Positions 58,634 to 64,000 of a stretch of DNA of 64,000 nt are shown piece by piece. The notes under the pieces are model-generated. The model saw only the letters and a list, made by a program, of their open reading frames with translations. It did no database searches and was not told where the DNA came from. Each line of letters begins with the position of its first letter. Within the stretch, counting starts at the first letter, position 1. The DNA comes from Caenorhabditis elegans (lineage: Eukaryota > Nematoda > Chromadorea > Rhabditida > Rhabditidae): contig NC_003284.9 in NCBI RefSeq assembly GCF_000002985.6, forward strand, positions 5,952,001-6,016,000, given 5' to 3'. The position numbers and the translations under genes were made by a program.

Positions 58634-60318
58634 ATTTAAATTGGTTGAGCAACGGATATTAAATTATCTGAAAATACGGTTAACTACAATATTTTTGAAA
58701 GAATAATTGAAACTGATAAAAACAGAGTCAAATATAAAACAAAACTTGAAAAATGTTGAAACACGTTGAGATCAACTGGAGAGATCAAATATCTATTACA
58801 CAAGACAACTTGAAAATTAAAAGATATCGATACAGAGGGAGGAGCTGAGGTTTGTTATCAATGGAAAATAAGGCTTGGATAGCCAAGCACGAGCCAGGCG
58901 AAACTGTAGAGTGGTCAGTGCTGTTGACCGTTTCGACCCACTTGATATTTGACTCACTTATTCTAACTCCCTCCCATCATTCTCTCAATCTTCTTGCACC
59001 AGCCTTTCTCCGTGCCCTCCTCCTATCTTTAGACTGTTCTCCTCAATCTGAGACCCCGCCTTTTTTGCACAATCCTTAAACGCGTTCGTTGGGGTTTTTC
59101 ATTGCGTTGCTTACAAAATGTCTCTCCTCCCACCCAAATTCTTGCACAATTTGTAACTGTGTCCAATGAAGAAAAAAAAGACACATGAAAAAGATGGAGA
59201 AAGAGGAAGCCGGTATATGTGTATTCGCCATTTGCCGCACACGGAGTCCAAACCCTTTAACAACAAGAAAAAAAAACAGTCGCTTTTGTGCCATCCGCGG
59301 ATATGTTCATGTTGCGGTGTGCGGCGCCGCAATGTAACTTGAGATGCTCCATTCAAGATAGTTCTGACTGAAACACACATGTGCTAGCCCCGACCAGACT
59401 TTTGCGCTAATGTCGAGAATGTGTTTGGCATAAGAAGAGTGGAGCCGGCCTATTCAAATTTTCGAGCAAAGTTCAGAAAGTTGCATGTTGACGCGACAAG
59501 GGATTGGCGAGACGAGAGATACAAGTGTTATTGTTGGGACAATTAGCGGATAAGATGTGAAGTGATTTATTTGTTATTAAACATGGTAATGTCAAAAAAC
59601 TTCAATAAAGTGCTTGTTTATTAGGATCACCGCCCAGGAAATGCTCAATCGTACAATTCACAATGCACATTTTAAAAACATTAAAAACAGAGTATAGCGA
59701 GTGGTAGAATTCTTATAAACTAAATGATTGAAAACATTCATATAATGATAAAATGGCCAAATACCATAATAAAACTTTTCAAACAAATTGGAAAAAATTG
59801 TATTCATATGTATTCATTTATACGTCATTCATACGTGTTCAAGCCAAATAAGGGAATAATATTTTTTCGAGCACTTGTGCTAGATGCTGGTTTTAATTTC
59901 AGACACAATAAAACTGTCAATTTTGAATCTGCAGAAGTTCGAAGCTTGAACCTCAATTTAGAATGAACCCTTTTTGCGAAACATCTGGTCAAGTCATAGT
60001 CGGAAGAAGACGATTCGGAAAGCTCACTCTGAATGTTCCATGGTTGTACAGCCAACGCACGTAGAGACTGTAAAGAATTAAAAACACTTGTAAAAAATGC
60101 CTTGCAACTTGAACCAACTAGACATCAAACTATCAAAGTAAGTTGAAAAATCGTATAAAAAACATATCATCTTCAAACTTTATGTTTCGACTCGAAGAAA
60201 ATTCAATTAAAGCACACCATTGAAAAAAAACACGTACATAATTATATTATGAAGGAAAATTAGAAGATACAAATGAATAGTGAATGAGAATAATATGAAT
60301 TTTAGAAATTCTTTTTTG
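58634..60318. other. Intergenic region upstream of the MOLO-1-like gene
   Basis: About 1.7 kb. It holds GC-richer sequence at 58840-59540 (likely promoter) and a short dispersed-repeat end near 59745-59790. An open frame at about 60066-59825 (minus) has a TTTACAG acceptor in front but no exon I could link it to with confidence. Confidence 0.4.
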
Positions 60319-60600
60319 TTATTTGTTAATAATAGAAATTAGAGTAAGCAAGTTAGTGGAAAGGTTTTCAGTGTGGAGGCGGAGTCTGTCATACACCTCG
60401 TTCTCTTTGTCACTTCGCCAATTGACCTGTTGTCCTGAAATTAGGCTCTCCACTTGAATCTTTGCTGCGTTAATAATCGTTTCCAAGCTCCAATTTTCGA
60501 GCAGTCTTCTGATGTTGGACAGTCGCTCCTCTCTTGGCACTATTTGGATCTGGTTGAACTGTGACTCAGAGAAACATAGCAACGAGTGATTGTTGAGCAT
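60319..60600 (-). CDS. Possible small single-exon gene, 93 residues, unknown function
   Basis: This open frame runs from ATG at 60600 to TAA. Its codon pattern looks coding, and the predicted product is a plausible helical protein: SNIRRLLENWSLETIINAAK, then IQVESLISGQQVNW and ENEVYDRLRLHTENLSTNLL. No signal peptide or membrane segment is seen. No splice acceptor lies just upstream of the ATG. Internal CAG|GTCAAT could act as a donor, so a spliced form is possible. I do not recognise it. It could be a small gene, a retained exon of an unannotated gene, or a chance frame. Confidence 0.4.
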   Translation of the reverse strand: MLNNHSLLCFSESQFNQIQIVPREERLSNIRRLLENWSLETIINAAKIQVESLISGQQVNWRSDKENEVYDRLRLHTENLSTNLLTLISIINK

Positions 60601-60722
60601 ATCTTCAATAATTTGGCGCCGGAGTTATACGGAGATATTTATTATTTATTTTTTATATCCTCTTCGGAACAAAAGTTTTAATCAAATATATATAAATAAA
60701 TAAATACCGTATTTCCTTTATT

Positions 60723-60799
60723 AGTCTTGCATGCAAGACTAATTTTCGATTGACCCGTAGAGGTGCAAGACTATTAGAGGCTGCAAGACTAATTTTCGA
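60723..60799. repeat. 18-bp perfect palindrome with repeated TGCAAGACTAATTTTCGA
   Basis: AGTCTTGCATGCAAGACT (60723-60740) is a perfect palindrome. TGCAAGACTAATTTTCGA occurs at 60732-60749 and again at 60782-60799, with a related GTGCAAGACTATTAGAGG between them. It is preceded by ACCGTATTTCCTTTATTAG. Confidence 0.85.
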
Positions 60800-60800
60800 A

Positions 60801-63518
60801 GATCGCTATTACAAAATTTTTTGCTATACAAAATTTGTCTATCGACATGGCTTTCATATACAAACAATCAATTGGATGGTTGGAGTTATATTGATTTTTT
60901 GCAACATTAAATGATGAAACCTTTGGTTTTCTAGAGGAATATTACAATTAAAGTTACAATAAAAAATGTTTTTCAAAATCAACTACAAGAAATACAAAAA
61001 ACAGAAAATTATTTTTCCTGTAGATAGTTATTATCAACTAAGCCTCAAAATATTTAAGTCGTTTTTTTTCGCAAAAAAGGAGCACTTAAGGAAAAAAAAA
61101 GCATTAAAAGAAGCATCAAAAAATATTTGGATATAGTATGTATTGGATGGGATATCATAAACAATGGTGACTAAAAAGAGGGAAGTGTAATCGTTTCGTC
61201 GGCGACGAACCAGTTGACTTTGTGTCGCTGTTTTGATTGAGGCTACCGGTGTCAAATGCTTCTTTTTTTTGTAAAAAAAAACTACGCAAATGTGTTGATA
61301 AAAACTGTCTACAGTAAAAATACATGTCAGTCTTTTTGTATGCTCTTGTAGTTGATTTTGTTCAATTTGTGTATCTGGCATTACTATTCAGAGTAAAACT
61401 CCCCATTTTTCACGTTTCACGCCTTCCCTTGTATGTTCCTACTAATATGGCTAATTAATATACCAACTTGTAGAACATAGTAAAGCATATATCCATAATT
61501 AGTGGCAATTGCAAACACATTTTTTATCGGTACCTTAATTTTGCTTCCAGCCTTGTATTTTCAATTCGTTTTTTTTCGCTTCGGAAAAATGAAAAAACAA
61601 TGTTCTAAATATTAGAGTTTTCATGGTTTCTGTGGTGTTTTATGATGTGTGAAGGTTCAGAAATCGATAAAATAAATTTATGGCATGGAACACCTTATGT
61701 TCACATTCCCTCTAAAATCATTGCTTCCTTTTCCTCCGTTTTTTTTTGCTTTTCAATATATAACCCAAATTGAAGTGGAAAAAATATTGAAGAGGGGAAT
61801 CCATGGGCAATTATAATCCGGAACTTTTTTTTTCTTTTGTATTTTTCTCACATGCCTACGCAACACAACTATGAAAGAATTGAACAACGTTGTTGTTGCT
61901 TTATTATGAACATTTTGAAAGTTTTCAAATTACATAAATTGAACAATTCTAATTAAATTTGATTAATTGTGTGAGAAAGCCGCGTTTAAAGTCAAATTTT
62001 GTGTAGCATGAAAGTTTCGAATTTTTAGAATATTCGGTTAAAAGTGCCGAGCCCTGCAAACATTTCCATTAAAATTTTTTGAAAGTTTTAAAAACATTTT
62101 TGGTCTCATACATAATTTTCATCAAATTCACTCCTCCTGTAAAAAGTCGAGAACTATATTTGTCTACATAATCTGTCAAAAAGCTTCTTGTTGTAGCCCT
62201 TTCCATCTTTCCTTTCTTCTTTTCTTTTTTTTTTCTACTTTAGTTTACACTTTCTTGCCATTGATTCAGTCCATCGTTATCTGGAAATACAATCGTCCTC
62301 TCGATTTCTTTTCTCTTTTATTCCACTTTGGCATGAATTAGTTACCGTAAATTCAGTAAATTTCATAACCTTTCTTATATTTCACAAACAAGTTTAGAGT
62401 ACATTTTTAAACTAACCGGTTGAAAATGCAAATTACATGCACTCATGTTTACCGCTGATGCGTTTTCATCATTGATAGGTTAAATTAGTCTTTTTTTTTC
62501 ATTTTTTGTTTTTTCACTGACTCTTCAAATATATATTCAACTTTCAATGATTGTTCTGAAATTTAAACTACAGTTTTTGAAGTTAGTGTAGCGCCAGTCA
62601 ATTTTGTCTAAATATATTTATAATGATCCAAAACAGCCGAATATTAAAATTTACACTCCAAAACGTTTTTGAATTGTTGTATTTATTTTGAATTTCCAGT
62701 CAAAGTTTTGGTAATTTGCCAAAATTTTGAAAAATATGAGCTTTTAAGGAAATCCAGAATAATGTCGCATGTTCCGACTGCATGGTTGTTTTAAAACAAA
62801 TAACTAAAACAAAAAGTATAAAAATAATAGACAAAACGTTTTTTGGCCGACAAATTATGAGTAGCAAAAACTGAGTAATTTTTACTACTTGACAGTAAAT
62901 TTAAAAAAAAGAAATTAAAAACATAGTATTTTGGAAAGTTTTTCAATGATATTTGATCATTTGGGCACTATAGAAGTAGGTTTAAACGATTTTAAAATGA
63001 GGCTACACCACTTTTAACTTGACTGAGGTATTTCAGAATTGAAGATAAAAGCAGTATAAGGGAGGACCTTTTGTTCCTTTTTTTTCTATGTAATATTCAA
63101 TTGAAGCAGTGCCCCTAAATAAATAAGCAACATTTTCAAAATATATATAAAAGTGAATGGACACCTTCTCAACACAAGAAGCAATTCTTCCTTTCGAAGG
63201 TCTTTCAACCTCTAATTCTCTTCCTTTTCAATGGAATGTTTTTAAAAGAAAAGTCACTTGGTAAAGAAAATCTCGCGACCAGACCAGAGGTAACCATCAT
63301 CAACAAAAAAGTGTCTTGTTTATTTTTTCCTCTCTTCTTTCTTTCTTTAAGTTTTCTCTTTACTATTGTTCCATTTGTCCATCGTCTCACAATTTCGATC
63401 GGCAAAAAACGGTTTGTCCACTTCAATTTGCTAGACTTGTTTCCATTGTTGCACACTCCTTGTTTCAAGAACATTCAAAATATCATGAATGATGTATATG
63501 CTTGAATTTACAGATAAA
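60801..63518. other. Intergenic region before the right-edge gene
   Basis: About 2.7 kb, AT-rich, with a dispersed repeat copy (62690-63010) and no supported gene. The last few hundred bases should include the promoter or 5'UTR of the gene starting at 63519. Confidence 0.45.
62690..63010 (+). repeat. Dispersed MITE-like repeat copy
   Basis: Same orientation as 37240-37570 and alignable along its length: CCAGTCAAAGTTTTGGTAA, CTTTTAAGGAAATCCAGA, AAAAACTGAGTAATTTT, and a GATATTTGATCATTTGGGCA terminus. Confidence 0.65.
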
Positions 63519-63617
63519 ATGAACGACTATTACTGGCAAGACGAGAGATTATGGAGACAAAGAGACGCAGTTGAAAAACCGAAACCTTTGAGTGTTACAC
63601 TCAAAAAATATTCATTG
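63519..63617 (+). CDS. First coding exon of a gene running off the right edge
   Basis: An acceptor (TTTACAG ending at 63513) is followed five bases later by ATG, then 33 codons (MNDYYWQDERLWRQRDAVEK, ending KKYSL) and a GTGAGT donor in phase 0. The acceptor so close to the ATG suggests SL1 trans-splicing or a 5'UTR intron. No following exon could be fixed in the last 380 bp, so the next intron probably extends beyond the window. No signal peptide is seen; the exon is highly charged and not recognised. Confidence 0.6.
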
Positions 63618-64000
63618 GTGAGTCTTCGTATGTTAATTCAGCGAAGAAAACAATATATATAGTATTTAAAAATGTGTATTTATCTTTATCTTTATTTTTG
63701 TAACCATTAATATTCAAATGTGTTTATTATTTAGGACTATTGGGTTAAGTGTTCCTAACAGAAAGTCAGCAATTTTTCAACAACCCAAAATTGATCAACA
63801 TCAAAATTTGGTTAGCCAGAATAAAGGCAGAACTGGGAATGTTCTTCTGAAATTTTTCAAATTTATTTTGTATACAGCCAAGGGGCAGTGTTACTTTGAA
63901 GCCCGTGCGATTAACTCAATTAACTTTCAAATACATAACTACTTTTAAAGTCTGTACACTACAAAATGCCTTCATCAAAGTAATGATTTTGAAAGACCAA

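Noticed and set aside
1-64000. tRNA, rRNA, CRISPR arrays, bacterial-type operons and integrated viral genes
   Set aside because: No cloverleaf with box A/B, no regularly spaced repeats, and no viral-type coding was seen by eye; small non-coding RNAs cannot be excluded without a covariance search.

Overview
The window looks like a nematode genome, most probably Caenorhabditis elegans chromosome X. It is AT-rich, with short introns (often 45-60 bp), GTAAGT donors and TTTCAG acceptors. Three genes are recognised from their reconstructed proteins: kin-2 (PKA regulatory subunit), klp-13 (kinesin-8/KIF19) and inx-3 (innexin). Species and chromosome are inferred from recall of these proteins, not from a search. 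All gene models were built by hand, by matching splice sites and requiring reading phase to be kept through every exon.

Layout, left to right. A partial unrecognised gene runs off the left edge on the minus strand (13-1172). It is divergent from a compact ubiquinol-cytochrome c reductase QCR8/UQCRQ gene (1458-1730, plus). After 5.4 kb without a clear gene comes a 23-exon ankyrin/fibronectin-III gene of the ANKFN1/wide awake family (7115-17938, plus) with at least one internal alternative first exon. kin-2 (19695-25824, minus) converges on it. The 4.4-kb third intron of kin-2 hides two alternative first exons, one encoding a textbook N-myristoylation signal. A 7.4-kb repeat-containing divergent promoter region separates kin-2 from klp-13 (33192-39949, plus, 19 exons), which has a GC-AG intron and an X-box-like site in its promoter.

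klp-13 converges on a small TATA-driven gene of unknown function (40155-40835, minus) with overlapping 3' ends. inx-3 follows (44169-45886, plus). Its 3' end abuts that of a tiny secreted protein with two copies of a cysteine motif (46349-47413, minus). A 5-kb gene-poor stretch leads to a secreted 556-residue protein with a lipocalin-like C-terminus and GATA sites upstream (52630-54957, plus). This converges on a MOLO-1/TPM-domain membrane protein (56029-58633, minus). A possible small single-exon gene lies at 60319-60600 (minus). The first coding exon of another gene starts at 63519 (plus) and runs off the right edge.

Between genes there are several copies of one dispersed MITE-like repeat whose ends read like CCAAAATGACCAAATA, three long poly-G tracts, and small palindromic or tandem repeats. 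No tRNA, rRNA, CRISPR array or autonomous transposon was seen. The genes do not form an operon and have unrelated roles: respiration, PKA signalling, microtubule motor, gap junctions, and secreted or membrane proteins.
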